A stretch of DNA of 64,000 nucleotides, taken from Rhizobium sp. NFR07 (GTDB taxonomy: Bacteria > Pseudomonadota > Alphaproteobacteria > Rhizobiales > Rhizobiaceae). The DNA is taken from positions 62,001 to 126,000 of the forward strand of contig NZ_FOKM01000013.1 of assembly GCF_900111905.1 (NCBI RefSeq). Reading direction: 5' to 3'. The position numbers were made by a program, and so were the translations under genes. Every line of letters begins with the position of its first letter. Positions within the stretch are counted from its first letter, which is position 1. Under the pieces are notes generated by a model, which saw only the letters and a program-made list of their open reading frames with translations, had not been told where the DNA came from and did no database searches. This document shows, in pieces, positions 37,502 through 48,299 of the stretch.

Positions 37502-38822
37502 GGCTTCTCTTGTTATCGTCGGCGCGCTCATGGGTGCGACGGCAATGAGTGTGATCTATTCGGCAGGGGTTCCGGCCCAGGCGGCTGGACCATCCACCTA
37601 CAAGGAACTCTCCATTTTCGGAGACGTCTTCGAACGTGTGCGCGCACAATATGTGACGCCGCCCGATGAAGAGAAGTTGGTCGAGAACGCCATCAACGGC
37701 ATGCTGACCTCGCTCGATCCGCATTCCAGCTTCATGAATGCCAAGGATGCCGACGACATGCGGACGCAGACCCGCGGCGAATTCGGCGGTCTCGGCATCG
37801 AAGTGACGATGGAGAACGAACTCGTCAAGGTTATCGCACCGATCGACGATACCCCCGCCTCGAAGGCTGGAATTCTGGCAGGCGACTTCATTTCCGAGAT
37901 CGATGGCCAGGCCGTCCGCGGCCTCAAGCTTGAGGAAGCCGTCGAGAAGATGCGCGGCGCCATCAACACGCCGATCAAGCTGACCGTCATTCGTCAGGGC
38001 GCCGACAAGCCGCTGGAGATTACGGTCGTGCGTGACATTGTTGCCGTCCGCGCCGTCAAGTCGCGCGTCGAGGGCGGCGATGTCGGTTACGTACGCGTCA
38101 TCTCCTTTACCGAGAAGACCTATGACGACCTGGAGAAGGCGATCAAGAAGATCAAGGCAGACGTCCCAGCCGACAAGTTGAAGGGCTATGTCCTCGACCT
38201 GCGTCTGAACCCAGGCGGCCTTCTTGATCAGGCTATCAACGTGTCGGACGCTTTCCTTGAGCGTGGCGAAGTGGTTTCGACCCGTGGCCGCAATGCCGAT
38301 GAGACCCGGCGCTTCAATGCAGGCCCGGGTGACCTGACCGACGGCAAGCCGGTGGTCGTGCTCGTCAATGGCGGCTCCGCTTCCGCATCGGAGATCGTTG
38401 CCGGTGCCTTGCAGGATCTGAAGCGCGCAACGGTGGTCGGAACCCGGTCCTTCGGCAAGGGCTCGGTACAGACGATCATCCCGCTTGGCGATGCAGGCGC
38501 ACTTCGCCTCACCACCGCGCTCTACTACACGCCATCCGGCAAATCGATCCAGGGAACGGGTATCAACCCGGACATCAAGGTCGAACAGCCGCTGCCGCCT
38601 GAACTTCAGGGCAAGCTGCAGGCCGAAGGCGAATCGAGCCTCAAGGGTCACATCCAAGGCGCAGCTGAAACCGACGAAGGTTCCGGCTCTGCAGCCTATG
38701 TGCCGCCGGAAACAAAGGACGATATCCAGCTGAACTACGCGCTGGATCTTCTCCACGGCACGAAGACCGACCCTTCGTTCCCGGCCAATCCGGAAAAGGC
38801 AGCTGCTGCCGTCAAGAACTAA
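37491..38822 (+). CDS. ctpA: Carboxy-terminal processing protease CtpA (S41)
   Basis: A 443-aa protease: signal sequence at the start, a PDZ domain near residues 90-170, and the S41 catalytic core with Ser in NGGSASASEIVAGAL near 300 and Lys in GTRSFGKGSVQT near 325. It acts in the periplasm on cell-wall enzymes or lipoproteins. It starts inside the end of the EnvC-like gene, so the two are translated together. Confidence 0.95.
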   Translation: MIRRASLVIVGALMGATAMSVIYSAGVPAQAAGPSTYKELSIFGDVFERVRAQYVTPPDEEKLVENAINGMLTSLDPHSSFMNAKDADDMRTQTRGEFGGLGIEVTMENELVKVIAPIDDTPASKAGILAGDFISEIDGQAVRGLKLEEAVEKMRGAINTPIKLTVIRQGADKPLEITVVRDIVAVRAVKSRVEGGDVGYVRVISFTEKTYDDLEKAIKKIKADVPADKLKGYVLDLRLNPGGLLDQAINVSDAFLERGEVVSTRGRNADETRRFNAGPGDLTDGKPVVVLVNGGSASASEIVAGALQDLKRATVVGTRSFGKGSVQTIIPLGDAGALRLTTALYYTPSGKSIQGTGINPDIKVEQPLPPELQGKLQAEGESSLKGHIQGAAETDEGSGSAAYVPPETKDDIQLNYALDLLHGTKTDPSFPANPEKAAAAVKN

Positions 38823-38827
38823 GCGCA

Positions 38828-38863
38828 TGAGCGAGGGAGCACTATCCGAAGCGCCCTCGCTCA
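38828..38863 (+). other. Stem-loop between ctpA and the deacetylase-like gene
   Basis: TGAGCGAGGG at 38828-38837 pairs perfectly with CCCTCGCTCA at 38854-38863 around a 16-base loop. No T run follows. It may mark the end of ctpA mRNA or slow read-through. Confidence 0.5.
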
Positions 38864-38892
38864 GACACTAACTGGACAGCACGGAAATTTGC

Positions 38893-40062
38893 GTGGGTAC
38901 TGATCTCCATGCCCCTTTGGGACAGGCACGCCCGCCAAAGCGGAAGCCCTCGCACAGACGATTATCGGCAACCCTGATCGGGGTTGCTGTTGTCTTTGTG
39001 GTTATCGGTATTTCGGTCTATTTTTCCGGTCAGGACGATGGGCTGAAGCAAGCATCACCCGCGCACCCTCCATCCCCACCGCCTGAAACCGCCGCCGCCG
39101 ATAGCCCGGCGCGGCAGCCCTCGTCGCCCGAACGCTCGAATTCCGGTGCGAACATCGAACGAACTCCGACGGCAGATGGCGGCTACGTTACGAAATATAC
39201 GCCTCGCGATCGTGAAGGCCCTCTTGTCATTGATGCTCAGCGTGTCGGTCAGGATCCGCGAATAGCAGGCCAGCCCAATCCGGATCTCCTGGAAGAGACG
39301 AGCGCCGGAAAGCTTCCGATTATTGCTCCTGACGGGCTTCGCTCGATGGACCAGTATGCACGGCCATGGTCCGGCGCGCGGGGAACCCGCATTGCTATCG
39401 TCGTGGGCGGCCTCGGGCTCAGCCAGACCGGCAGCCAGAAGGCTGTGCAGCAGCTGCCTGCGGGTGTGACGCTCGCATTTGCCGCCAGTGGCAATAGCCT
39501 TCAGCGCTGGATGCAGGAAGCACGCCGCAAGGGGCACGAGATCCTGCTCCAGGTACCGCTGGAGCCTTTTGATTATCCGGCCAATGATCCGGGACCTGGC
39601 ACACTTCTCACGGGCAGTTCCGCAAAGGAGAATCTGTCACGCCTGCATGACGCGATGGCCCAGCTTACGAATTATACGGGCGTCATGAATTACCAGGGTG
39701 GCCGCTATCTTTCCGACGAGAAGGCACTCCGGCCAGTCCTACAGGATCTGGCCAATCGCGGCCTGCTGTTCCTCGATGATGGCACATCGCCCCTGTCCAA
39801 GACCGGAACGGTATCCGATACCACGAACCTTCCCCATGCCTTTGCGGACGTCGTTCTTGACGCGCAATTGCAGACCCAGGCCATATTGCGAAAGCTCGAT
39901 GATCTCGAGCGCATCGCGGATCGCCAGGGCACGGCGATCGGCGTGGCCTCGGCTTTCGACGAGAGTATCGAGGCGATAAGACAATGGAGCGAGGAAGCGA
40001 CGCAGCGCGGTATCGAGATCGTCGGCGTCTCGGCAGTCGTGCGCGACAAGGGCCAGCCATGA
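38893..40062 (+). CDS. Divergent polysaccharide deacetylase family protein
   Basis: A 389-aa protein with a basic N-terminus, one membrane helix near residues 25-45, a Pro/Ser-rich linker, and a divergent NodB-like domain from about 150 ([32 protein letters not shown]). This family follows ctpA in many alphaproteobacteria and may act in the cell wall. Whether it deacetylates anything is unknown. The start is GTG with CGGAAA upstream. Confidence 0.85.
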   Translation: MGTDLHAPLGQARPPKRKPSHRRLSATLIGVAVVFVVIGISVYFSGQDDGLKQASPAHPPSPPPETAAADSPARQPSSPERSNSGANIERTPTADGGYVTKYTPRDREGPLVIDAQRVGQDPRIAGQPNPDLLEETSAGKLPIIAPDGLRSMDQYARPWSGARGTRIAIVVGGLGLSQTGSQKAVQQLPAGVTLAFAASGNSLQRWMQEARRKGHEILLQVPLEPFDYPANDPGPGTLLTGSSAKENLSRLHDAMAQLTNYTGVMNYQGGRYLSDEKALRPVLQDLANRGLLFLDDGTSPLSKTGTVSDTTNLPHAFADVVLDAQLQTQAILRKLDDLERIADRQGTAIGVASAFDESIEAIRQWSEEATQRGIEIVGVSAVVRDKGQP

Positions 40063-40075
40063 AAGGAATGCGGAA

Positions 40076-40609
40076 GTGAGCAAGCAGAAGAAGCCGGTGA
40101 GGGCCGAGGATCTCCCCTATCGCCCGTGCGTGGGGATCATGGTTCTCAATCGCGACGGATTGGTATGGGCCGGAAGGCGTATCGCGGAAGGAAACAGTGA
40201 ATACGATGGCTCGCCTCAGCTCTGGCAGATGCCGCAGGGCGGCATAGACAAGGGCGAGGACCCGCTTCCCGCCGCCTATAGGGAGCTTTACGAGGAGACC
40301 GGCATGAAAACGGTGAGTCTGCTGGCTCAATCCCGTGACTGGATCAACTACGATCTTCCGGAACACCTGATCGGCATCGGACTGAAGGGAAAATACCGCG
40401 GCCAGACCCAGCGCTGGTTTGCCTTCCGCTTCGAGGGAGACGTGAGTGAGATCGCCATCAACCCGCCACCCGGCGGTCACGAGCCCGAATTCGATGCCTG
40501 GGAATGGAAGCCCATGGCCGAACTGCCGCAGCTGATCGTTCCGTTCAAACGCGGCGTATACGACCAGGTCGTGGAGGAGTTCGCGCATCTTGCCCAGGCA
40601 GCTGCCTGA
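40076..40609 (+). CDS. rppH: RNA pyrophosphohydrolase RppH
   Basis: A 177-aa Nudix hydrolase. The Nudix box is [22 protein letters not shown] near residue 55 and the substrate segment includes QWQMPQGG-like LWQMPQGG. The RppH type ([16 protein letters not shown] start, TQRWFAFRF) removes pyrophosphate from mRNA 5' ends and starts decay. The start is GTG with GCGGAA upstream. Confidence 0.93.
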   Translation: MSKQKKPVRAEDLPYRPCVGIMVLNRDGLVWAGRRIAEGNSEYDGSPQLWQMPQGGIDKGEDPLPAAYRELYEETGMKTVSLLAQSRDWINYDLPEHLIGIGLKGKYRGQTQRWFAFRFEGDVSEIAINPPPGGHEPEFDAWEWKPMAELPQLIVPFKRGVYDQVVEEFAHLAQAAA

Positions 40610-40635
40610 TCAAGCGCAACCCCTTGTCGAAAATA

Positions 40636-40666
40636 AAAAGACCCGGTTTTTGCGGCCGGGTCTTTT
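40636..40666. terminator. Bidirectional terminator between rppH and bfr
   Basis: AAAAGACCCGG at 40636-40646 and CCGGGTCTTTT at 40656-40666 form a perfect 11-bp stem with A and T ends, so it can stop transcription from both convergent genes. Confidence 0.9.
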
Positions 40667-40672
40667 CGTTGG

Positions 40673-41158
40673 TTATTCAGCAGCGTCCGCAGATTCGGCG
40701 TTGAGCTGGCCGTAGCGCTCCTCGCCGATCTTCGCCAGAAGATCGAGCTGGGTCTCGAGGAAGTCGATATGGCCTTCTTCGTCCTTCAGCAGCTCTTCAA
40801 AAAGCTTCATGGACACGTAATCGCCGGCCTCGTGACAGAGATCACGGGAGGCTTTGTAGGCCGTACGGGCGTCGTATTCGCCGGCAAGATCGGCTTCCAG
40901 CACTTCCTTGACATTCTGTCCGATGCGCAGAGGCGCAACGGTCTGGAGGTTCGGATGACCTTCGAGGAAGATGATGCGGTCGATCAGGCGATCGGCATGC
41001 TGCATTTCTTCGATTGACTCGGCACGCTCCTTCTTGGCAAGCTTGGTGAAACCCCAGTCGCTAAGAAGACGATAGTGCAGCCAATATTGGTTTACGGCTC
41101 CCAGTTCGAGGAACAGTGCCTCGTTAAGCCGCTCGATGACCCTTTTGTCGCCTTTCAA
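40673..41158 (-). CDS. bfr: Bacterioferritin
   Basis: A 161-aa four-helix ferritin. The ferroxidase ligands are present: [15 protein letters not shown] near residue 18, [12 protein letters not shown] near 50 and [10 protein letters not shown] near 125; a heme Met stands near 52. The TTG at 41158 is chosen because it gives the standard [15 protein letters not shown] start at normal length, with GGAGAG upstream; an upstream ATG would add eight residues. It stores iron. The start overlaps the end of bfd. Confidence 0.93.
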   Translation of the reverse strand: MKGDKRVIERLNEALFLELGAVNQYWLHYRLLSDWGFTKLAKKERAESIEEMQHADRLIDRIIFLEGHPNLQTVAPLRIGQNVKEVLEADLAGEYDARTAYKASRDLCHEAGDYVSMKLFEELLKDEEGHIDFLETQLDLLAKIGEERYGQLNAESADAAE

Positions 41159-41435
41159 TGTCCGCTCTCCTGTTGTCCTCATGGAACTGTCTTAAGCGGG
41201 ACATATATACAACGACTTCGTCCTCCGTCGAGTGACGGCGGTCATGATATTCTTCCGTCGTGCGGATGATCAGATCCACGATGTTCGGGAAACAGCCGCA
41301 ACAGCGGCCTCGCTTGCTCATCGCGTGATAGACCTTCGCGGGAACGATGAGCTGCCAACAGTCCTCGTCGAGAAGCTGGACGATGACGTCCCTGATTTCT
41401 TTATCAGTGATGTAATTGCAGCTGCAGACGAGCAT
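41124..41435 (-). CDS. bfd: Bacterioferritin-associated ferredoxin
   Basis: A 103-aa [2Fe-2S] ferredoxin. The four Cys are in [10 protein letters not shown] and GRCCGC. Bfd reduces Fe3+ in bacterioferritin so iron can leave. It is longer than usual Bfd (about 64 aa) because of a charged C-terminal extension of about 40 residues that overlaps the bfr start by 35 bases. The region 41436-41647 holds no gene; TTGACA on the coding strand at 41504-41499 is a possible -35 box. Confidence 0.88.
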   Translation of the reverse strand: MLVCSCNYITDKEIRDVIVQLLDEDCWQLIVPAKVYHAMSKRGRCCGCFPNIVDLIIRTTEEYHDRRHSTEDEVVVYMSRLRQFHEDNRRADIERRQKGHRAA

Positions 41436-41647
41436 TCCCGGTAGACCTGTCAAAACATGACGATTGCTATCTCCTTTTTTGGGAAAGAAGACCTAATATG
41501 TCAAGAAAAATTCAGCCGAGGGCGATCACGGAACGCTGAGTGCAAGACCTCAAGAACACCATGCCTTGGGCCATGCGCTCGGATCGATGGCCTTATACAA
41601 TTGAATATTCGAAAGAATCGGCCTTGCCGCATCTTTGCCGGCCTTGG

Positions 41648-44600
41648 CTAGTGAAAATTTCGGCCTTTCGGCATCACATGCCCTGGATCGGCGCCTTGAA
41701 TGTTGCCTGAGCCTCCCTCTGTTTCATGAAGGCTTGCCTGTTCCTGAATTCGCGGATGTGGCTTTGGCCTCCAGGAACCGCCCCCCGATTTGAGCGCCTC
41801 GTCGGACCTTGGTGATCCGAACCGCCTGGCTTCCCGCTGCAGCAGCCCCAGCATCGAGGTCATGTCCTCGATATGCTCGACGACCGTATGAATGACACCG
41901 TTCTGGCTCTGCAGTCGGCCTCGGATCTTCACCAGACGGGCGCCCATCACGACAGGACGATATTTTTCGAAGATCTTTGGCCAGACGATTGCATTGGCAA
42001 CACCCGTTTCGTCTTCCAGGGTCATGAAGATCACACCCTTTGCCGAGCCGGGTCGCTGCCTGACCAGTACCACACCGCCGATCGTTACCCTTTGGCCATT
42101 GCGGACATTCAGGAGATCGACACTGCGGGTGATGCCCATGGACCGGAATTCCTCCCGCAGGAAGGAAACGGGATGGGCTTTGAGCGAAAGCGAAAGATGG
42201 CGATAGTCCTCGATCACCTCTTCGCCCGGCAGCATCAAAGGCAGTTGCAGTTCCGGTTCCGGCCTGAGATCCTTGGGCCCCGCCAGCTCGAACAACGGTG
42301 CCACTTGGGATGCGCTCTTCGCTTCAAGTCCCCGCACAGCCCAGAGAGCCTGGCGGCGCCCGAGCTGGATCGAACCGAAGCCATCGGCATCGGCGAGGCG
42401 TTCCAGGCTGGATCTGTCGAGGCGGGACCTTGACCACAGATCATGAACGCTCCGATAGCCCTCTTCCCGGTTGGCGATAAGTTTCTCGGTCATCTCCTTC
42501 CGGTTCAGACCCTTCACCTGTCGAAATCCCAACCTTATACCGTAGCGGGTCCTGATGACATTGCGCATGCTCTCATGCCGCCGATCGACCGCTGTCCGAT
42601 CGCATGCGATCTCCTCCAGGCTGCAGTCCCATTGCGACCGGTTGATATCGACGGGAAGCACGGTCACGCCATGTTCGCGCGCATCGCGGATGAGCTGCGC
42701 CGGGGCATAGAAGCCCATGGGCTGGGAATTCAAGAGAGCGGCACAGAAGACGTCGGGATAGTAGGTCTTGATCCAGGAGGAGGCAAACACAAGCAGGGCG
42801 AACGAAGCTGCATGGCTTTCCGGAAAGCCGTATTCGGCAAAGCCCTCGATCTGGCTGAAGCATTGTCTGGCAAATTCTTCCGAATAGTCGTTCTTGCGCA
42901 TCCCCGCGATGAAATCGCGTTCGAACTCCTTCACGCGGCCGGACCGTTTGAAGGTTGCCATCGACCGGCGCAGGCGGTCGGCTTTCTCTGGAGCAAATCC
43001 GGCAGCGGTGATCGCAATCTGCATCGCCTGTTCCTGGAACAGCGGTACACCGAGAGTTCGCTCCAAGACCTTTTCCAGTTCAGGCCTTTCATAGGGGATT
43101 TTCTGACCCGCGTTTTTCATCTCCCGGCGCTTGAGATAGGGATGCACCATATTGCCCTGGATCGGACCGGGCCGCACGATCGCCACCTCGATGACGAGGT
43201 CATAGAATTTTCGGGGACGCAGCCGCGGCAGCATGCTCATCTGCGCCCGGCTTTCGATCTGGAAGACGCCAATCGTGTCGGCCCGGCAGATCATGTCATA
43301 GACATTGGAATCCCCGTTCTTCTCCTGCAGCGACGGCAACGTTTCTTCCCGCCCATAGTGAAGTCTCAAAAGCTCAAAGGCTCTCTTGAGGCAGGTCAGC
43401 ATACCCAATGCCAGGACGTCGATCTTCAACAGCTTCAGCGTGTCGAGATCATCCTTGTCCCATTCGATCATGTAGCGGCCGGGCATAGCCGTCTTCATGA
43501 TCGGCACCACCTCGTCGAGCCGGTCTCGGGTAATCAGGAAACCGCCAACATGCTGGGTCAGATGCCGGGGAAAGCCCATCAGCTCCTTCGCATGAGCAAT
43601 CACTCTTTTCGTCATGGCATCGCCAATGTCGAGACCAGCCACCTTGGCATCCCGTTCCGAAAGTCCATCCTCCGACCAGCCCCAGACAGTGCTCGACAAT
43701 GCCGCCTGCACATCTTCGGACATGCCGAAGGCCTTGGCGACCTCGCGGCCCGCCATGCGGGTTCGATAACTTGTCACGGCCGCCGTCAGCCCGGCATGGC
43801 GATAGCCATAATGCTGATAGATGTACTGAATGACCTCTTCGCGCCGCTCATGCTCGAAATCGACATCGATATCCGGCGGCTCGTTCCGCTCGGTGGAAAT
43901 GAAGCGTTCGAAGAGAAGAGGGGTGAATGTCGGATCGACTTCCGTGATTCCGAGGCAATAGCAGACCGTCGAATTGGCGGCAGATCCACGCCCCTGGCAC
44001 AAAACCTTCAACACTTCCCGTGCATGCCAGACGATGTGGCGAACAGTCAGGAAATAGGGCTCGTATTCCATCTCCTCGATCAGATCGAGTTCGTAACGGA
44101 TTTGCTCTTCAACCTTTGAAGGGATTTTATCAGAATAGCGCCTCCGCGCTCCCTCCCATGTCAGTCGCTCAAGGGTCTCCGATACCGTCTCACCCTGCAC
44201 GCTCTCATCCGGATAATTGTGCTCAAGCTCCCGAAGAGAGAATGTCAGCCTGGCAAAGAACCGCTTCGTATTGTCGATGGCATCCGGATAGGCATGAAAG
44301 AGGCGGGCCATTTCCGCGGCATGCTTCAAATACCTGTCTCCATTCGGGGCGAACCGGAAACCCGCCTCCTGAACGGTCACGTGGTTTTTGATAGCCGTGA
44401 CGAGATCCGCCAGGGAGCGGCGATAAGGGAGGCTGAATAACGGCAGGTTCGTCGCGATCAGCGGTATGCGATTTTTCCGGGCTATCTGTGCGAAAACGGC
44501 AAAGACGAAGGCATCACGCCCGTCATACGTCGGCGACAAGGCAAGATGGACAGATTTGCGGAACCTTTCCCGGTAAAGGCCAAGACGCTCCGCAAGGTTT

Positions 44601-45085
44601 CCCAGATAGGCCGCATCGTCCGCCCGCGAAAAATCGGGAACGACGGCCAACATCATGTCATGGCACCATTCCAGAAGATCCCATTCCTCCAGAATGCACG
44701 ACCCTTTTTCCGTTCTCAGATTTCCACGGCTCAGCAGCCGGCAGAGATTGGCCCAGCCCTTGCGGTTTTGCGGATAGACCAGGACATCCGGCGTACCGTC
44801 GGAAAACACCAGGCGTGCACCGGGATGAAACCGGCAGGGCCTGATTGCATCCTCCTCGTTGTCCTTCTTCCCGTTTTCCCTCTGCCGCGCAAAAACCTCT
44901 TCCATCTCGTGCACCTGGTTATAGGCGCGCACCACACCGGCGACGGAATTGCGATCGGCAATACCGAGACCTGAAAGGCCCAGCACACTGGCAGACAAGA
45001 CCATCTCTTCCGGTCGAGCAGCGCCTTCAAGAAATGAGAAATTTGTCTTGGCGCCGATCTCGTAGAATTCGGGATCGTCCATCAT
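41648..45085 (-). CDS. dnaE2: Error-prone DNA polymerase DnaE2 (ImuC)
   Basis: A 1145-aa C-family polymerase: PHP domain at the start ([14 protein letters not shown]), the catalytic core with [14 protein letters not shown] near residue 415 (two catalytic Asp), a helix-hairpin-helix region and an OB fold near the end. With ImuA and ImuB it makes the SOS mutasome that copies damaged DNA. It starts at ATGATG overlapping the imuB stop. Confidence 0.93.
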   Translation of the reverse strand: MMDDPEFYEIGAKTNFSFLEGAARPEEMVLSASVLGLSGLGIADRNSVAGVVRAYNQVHEMEEVFARQRENGKKDNEEDAIRPCRFHPGARLVFSDGTPDVLVYPQNRKGWANLCRLLSRGNLRTEKGSCILEEWDLLEWCHDMMLAVVPDFSRADDAAYLGNLAERLGLYRERFRKSVHLALSPTYDGRDAFVFAVFAQIARKNRIPLIATNLPLFSLPYRRSLADLVTAIKNHVTVQEAGFRFAPNGDRYLKHAAEMARLFHAYPDAIDNTKRFFARLTFSLRELEHNYPDESVQGETVSETLERLTWEGARRRYSDKIPSKVEEQIRYELDLIEEMEYEPYFLTVRHIVWHAREVLKVLCQGRGSAANSTVCYCLGITEVDPTFTPLLFERFISTERNEPPDIDVDFEHERREEVIQYIYQHYGYRHAGLTAAVTSYRTRMAGREVAKAFGMSEDVQAALSSTVWGWSEDGLSERDAKVAGLDIGDAMTKRVIAHAKELMGFPRHLTQHVGGFLITRDRLDEVVPIMKTAMPGRYMIEWDKDDLDTLKLLKIDVLALGMLTCLKRAFELLRLHYGREETLPSLQEKNGDSNVYDMICRADTIGVFQIESRAQMSMLPRLRPRKFYDLVIEVAIVRPGPIQGNMVHPYLKRREMKNAGQKIPYERPELEKVLERTLGVPLFQEQAMQIAITAAGFAPEKADRLRRSMATFKRSGRVKEFERDFIAGMRKNDYSEEFARQCFSQIEGFAEYGFPESHAASFALLVFASSWIKTYYPDVFCAALLNSQPMGFYAPAQLIRDAREHGVTVLPVDINRSQWDCSLEEIACDRTAVDRRHESMRNVIRTRYGIRLGFRQVKGLNRKEMTEKLIANREEGYRSVHDLWSRSRLDRSSLERLADADGFGSIQLGRRQALWAVRGLEAKSASQVAPLFELAGPKDLRPEPELQLPLMLPGEEVIEDYRHLSLSLKAHPVSFLREEFRSMGITRSVDLLNVRNGQRVTIGGVVLVRQRPGSAKGVIFMTLEDETGVANAIVWPKIFEKYRPVVMGARLVKIRGRLQSQNGVIHTVVEHIEDMTSMLGLLQREARRFGSPRSDEALKSGGGSWRPKPHPRIQEQASLHETEGGSGNIQGADPGHVMPKGRNFH

Positions 45086-46704
45086 GCGAAGAACCCGTGC
45101 ATGCGCCATGTCGTAGGCTTGCCGGCGTTATGGCGACCGAGCCGGAAGATCCAGAAAAGCCGCCCCGTATCGCTTTCGAGACGGAAATAGTCGCGCTCCT
45201 CGACATTGTCGTCATCGAGCCACCATTCCGGAGAAATTCGCTCCGGTCCCTCCGCGCGAATGACATCATGCACGACATGCCGCCAGCGAAACCGCTGCGG
45301 TGGGCCGTCCGGAATGGTCGCTGCAAATGACTCCATCCGCTCTGGACGACGCAGCAGCCTGAGGGGGCGGTCGGAGCGTGGCGTGAAGGAATATTCCGTC
45401 TCGCCGCCTTTGGCTTGCTGCTTTTCGCCCTTAGCCGAGATTGCAGGTGTCAGCATTTCGGCACGCTCGGGAATATGGCTCTGACGCAGCCGGTAGACCT
45501 GCAGGCAATCCGAACCCAGCCGGGCTGAGACTTTATCGATGAAGTCCGAAAGCGATGTCTCCTTTGCGCCTTGGCCGTCGAAATCATTCTGCAGCACATC
45601 GAACGTGTCATGCTGCAGCACGTTGAGACGAAGCAGTTCGAAACCGAAACCGGCATCGAGCTCATCATGGACGGCATTGAGCCTCTCGGCGAAAAGCCCG
45701 GCGATCCGCCTGGGATCCCGCAAGGGCCGTGAAGTGCCTGCCGCGAGGCGAAAAACCCGGCCGTCGACACGAAAAAGAACCAGTTCGAAAACCCGGCCAC
45801 CCAAGCCTCGCGCTTCCAGACTGAGCTTGAGCGAAGAGGCAATATCACCGGCCATGCTCAGAATATGCTCTTCCGCCTGGATCGGTTCGGCAAGCTGCCG
45901 CTCCGCGGAAAGTGCCGCCACCGGTCGGCGCGGCGAGATGGCTTCCTCATTCATGCCGAGCGCCTGGTCGAGCCGCAGAAGCAGCTGGGCACCGAAACGC
46001 CGGGCAAGCGGCGCCCGCGGCATGGCGAGAAGATCTGCGATCCGCTTCAGGCCGAGCTTGTTAAGGGACGCAATCATTCCCTCGTCGAGACGCAGCGCCT
46101 GGACCGGCAGAACTCCGAGCACGTCCGCCATCTCTTCCCCGGCGATCACGCCGCCGGAGCCGAACCGGCCCACCGCCCAGGACAGCCCTGGAGAAGAGGA
46201 AATCGCGCCGCGCACGTCAAAGCCCATCTGGCCAAGCCGTGCCAGGATGTTACGAAGCATGACCTCCTCCCCGCCAAAGAGATGGGCACAGCCGGTGATA
46301 TCGAGGAAAAGCCCGTCCTTTCCATCCAGCGCCACGAGAGGCGTATAGCGGTCGCACCAGTCGGCAACGGCTTCCAAAAGCGCATGGTCCGCCTTTTCGT
46401 CTTCGTCGAAAACGTCGATGGAGGGAAACATCGCCCGCGCCTCCGCAAGCCCCTGACCGCGTTTGAGGCCACAGGATTTCGCCTTTTCATCCGGTGCGGT
46501 CAGCCGCAAGGCATTGTCGCGCCGCCCCGCACACAGGATCGGCGGATGATCAGGACGCCCTTTCGAACGCCACGACAGCCCCCAGAGCCTGCGGGCGATC
46601 CTGTCGGTCGGCAGATGCGGAAAGCTGAGTGCCAGGATGCGCTGGCCTCTGCCAGGAAAGGGCAGATGGACCTGGCTCTGCGGCGAGGTGAAATTGACGG
46701 TCAT
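45082..46704 (-). CDS. imuB: Y-family-like DNA repair protein ImuB
   Basis: A 540-aa protein of the Y-polymerase fold beginning [17 protein letters not shown] near residue 18. Its palm lacks part of the catalytic acid set, as known for ImuB, which bridges DnaE2 and the beta clamp. ATG 46704 has GGAG ten bases upstream. It overlaps the end of imuA by about 155 bases in another frame. The next gene, dnaE2, starts in its stop codon. Confidence 0.9.
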   Translation of the reverse strand: MTVNFTSPQSQVHLPFPGRGQRILALSFPHLPTDRIARRLWGLSWRSKGRPDHPPILCAGRRDNALRLTAPDEKAKSCGLKRGQGLAEARAMFPSIDVFDEDEKADHALLEAVADWCDRYTPLVALDGKDGLFLDITGCAHLFGGEEVMLRNILARLGQMGFDVRGAISSSPGLSWAVGRFGSGGVIAGEEMADVLGVLPVQALRLDEGMIASLNKLGLKRIADLLAMPRAPLARRFGAQLLLRLDQALGMNEEAISPRRPVAALSAERQLAEPIQAEEHILSMAGDIASSLKLSLEARGLGGRVFELVLFRVDGRVFRLAAGTSRPLRDPRRIAGLFAERLNAVHDELDAGFGFELLRLNVLQHDTFDVLQNDFDGQGAKETSLSDFIDKVSARLGSDCLQVYRLRQSHIPERAEMLTPAISAKGEKQQAKGGETEYSFTPRSDRPLRLLRRPERMESFAATIPDGPPQRFRWRHVVHDVIRAEGPERISPEWWLDDDNVEERDYFRLESDTGRLFWIFRLGRHNAGKPTTWRMHGFFA

Positions 46705-47470
46705 GGGGGTTCCACTCCAGAAGAAAGGAGAGAGGAGCCGGATTTCGGCTCTTCTCCAGGGTAAGCTGGAAGACGGGATGACCGATGCTGCCGCCAAGCA
46801 TCGTGCCATCGGGAAGGCGCCGTCTCAGAGCCGGCGCCGGTTTGACGAGCAGGCGGAAGGAAGCGCTGCTGGCTTCCTCCTCTCCCGCGTGCCGCAACAG
46901 CAGAAGCGGCCGTCCCGCCGCTTTTGCGCGAAGATTGAGCCTGCGACTTTCCGTCAGGCCGAAGGCTTTGGGATTGCCGTGAATTTCAAGGATGGTTGCG
47001 GCGAAAGCCCCGCTTGTCAGCGCCGCCTCCGCCAGCCAGAGCGCATCATCGAGCTTGCGCGGCGATGCATGGAAAACTGCCGTAGGATCGACGCCGAACC
47101 GGGCTATGCCCGAGACATACGGCACACCGGATTCGCAGGCGAGAAGACTGTCCGCGATCCAGAGTACAGGTCCGCTCTCACGAGCTTCCACAGACGAGGC
47201 AAGCGACAGGGCAAAGCCCGTTGCTGCCCCGGCATCATACATGGATAGCGACCGCACTTCGGTGATGGCATCCAGTATGAGGCCACCTTCCAATGCCTCA
47301 TCGAACACCGGGATGCCGAATGGCAGGCGTGCCCGTTGATCCTGTGTCCCCCGAGCGGCCAAATCCGCCTGCCCGGCCGCAACCGCTGCAGGCAGAGCCT
47401 TGCCTTCCATTTTGGCGATCTGTTCGCGCAGGGTAAAAATCGCGTCCTGCGCCGTGGCGTTACCGGCCAT
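46550..47470 (-). CDS. imuA: SOS mutagenesis protein ImuA
   Basis: A 306-aa RecA/SulA-related protein: FGIPVFDEALEGGLILDAITEV near residue 50 and VLWIADSLLACESGVPY near 100, then a Phe- and Arg-rich end ([18 protein letters not shown]). It helps recruit ImuB and DnaE2. The final 50 codons run under imuB, so either the overlap is real or the reading frame is over-long. An exact alphaproteobacterial SOS box lies 23 bases upstream of the ATG. Confidence 0.88.
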   Translation of the reverse strand: MAGNATAQDAIFTLREQIAKMEGKALPAAVAAGQADLAARGTQDQRARLPFGIPVFDEALEGGLILDAITEVRSLSMYDAGAATGFALSLASSVEARESGPVLWIADSLLACESGVPYVSGIARFGVDPTAVFHASPRKLDDALWLAEAALTSGAFAATILEIHGNPKAFGLTESRRLNLRAKAAGRPLLLLRHAGEEEASSASFRLLVKPAPALRRRLPDGTMLGGSIGHPVFQLTLEKSRNPAPLSFLLEWNPHDRQFHLAAEPGPSALSWQRPAHPGTQLSASADRQDRPQALGAVVAFERAS

Positions 47471-47492
47471 GGCGTCAGCTCCATCTCTATAT

Positions 47493-47507
47493 GTTCACTT
47501 TATGTTC
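47493..47507 (-). promoter_or_regulatory. LexA-binding SOS box of imuA-imuB-dnaE2
   Basis: GTTC (47493-47496), seven bases, GTTC (47504-47507) on the plus strand equals the alphaproteobacterial LexA site GTTC-N7-GTTC. It lies 23-37 bases in front of the imuA ATG, so LexA would cover the start of transcription. The divergent metallopeptidase gene begins 136 bases away. Confidence 0.85.
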
Positions 47508-47642
47508 TTATAGATTCCAGAGGCCGCCAAAAGAGTCAATCAGCGTTGGACAGGAATCTTTTCCTCATTTGCTATAGCAATGATTCTTATCTCGAAAAAA
47601 ACCGCCAGCGGTCTTATATGTTACCCATATAAGGGAGAAGCT

Positions 47643-48080
47643 ATGGCTCGCATTGACCAAACAGACGACTGGCGCGATCGCCACGCGCCGACACTGAGCG
47701 CGTTTGAATCGCTGGCGATCGACGCTTACGGTCATCTTCCGCAGGAATTCAGGGCGCTCACCGCCAATCTCACCATCGAGATTGAGGATTTTCCGGATGA
47801 TGACGTGTTTGAAGACATGGCCCTGGAGACGCCGTTCGACCTGCTCGGCCTGTTCGAAGGCCGCGGCATTTCGGAACGTTTCACCGTAGAGACGGGCGAA
47901 CTGCCGAACCGGATCCGGCTCTATCGCCGGCCGATCCTGGATTATTGGGCCGAAAACGAGGAAACACTGGGTGACATCATCACCCATGTGCTGATCCATG
48001 AAATCGGCCACCATTTCGGTCTGAGCGACGACGACATGGAACGCATCGAGGCCAGCGCCGAGAACGCGGCTCAGCGCTGA
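47643..48080 (+). CDS. Small metallopeptidase (minimal zincin type)
   Basis: A 145-aa protein with the zincin zinc motif HEIGHHFGLSDDDME (HExxH, third ligand downstream) near residue 120. The family is small bacterial metallopeptidases like the PF06262 type; the substrates are unknown. AAGGGAGAAGCT precedes the ATG. It is divergent from imuA, and the shared intergenic region holds the SOS box, but the distance makes LexA control uncertain. Confidence 0.85.
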   Translation: MARIDQTDDWRDRHAPTLSAFESLAIDAYGHLPQEFRALTANLTIEIEDFPDDDVFEDMALETPFDLLGLFEGRGISERFTVETGELPNRIRLYRRPILDYWAENEETLGDIITHVLIHEIGHHFGLSDDDMERIEASAENAAQR

Positions 48081-48092
48081 CCCTTCAGCGTC

Positions 48093-48299
48093 TTACTGTT
48101 CGCCGAGCTTCATGTCGGGATGGTATTCCTTGCCTTCGACGGTCTTCGTGACGGCCTGGCCGCAATGCAATTGCCCGGTCGTCGCATTGAACGAATAGGC
48201 CGGCGCGCCATGAAGCTCCCAACCCTTGTTCAGGGCAGCCGTGACCCTGTGGCAGAAGGCGGAGTCATCCGGACCGGTGATGAAGCGGTAGAGTTTCAT
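48093..48299 (-). CDS. DUF1737 domain protein
   Basis: A 68-aa protein with the DUF1737 pattern: KLYRFITGPDDSAFCHRVTAALNKGWELHGAP. The function is unknown. Its ATG overlaps the stop of the CoA-ester lyase gene upstream on the same strand (ATGA), so the two are co-translated. Confidence 0.75.
   Translation of the reverse strand: MKLYRFITGPDDSAFCHRVTAALNKGWELHGAPAYSFNATTGQLHCGQAVTKTVEGKEYHPDMKLGEQ

Noticed and set aside
42443-44119. 558-codon antisense frame over dnaE2
   Set aside because: It mirrors the dnaE2 codons and has no recognisable motif or ribosome site.
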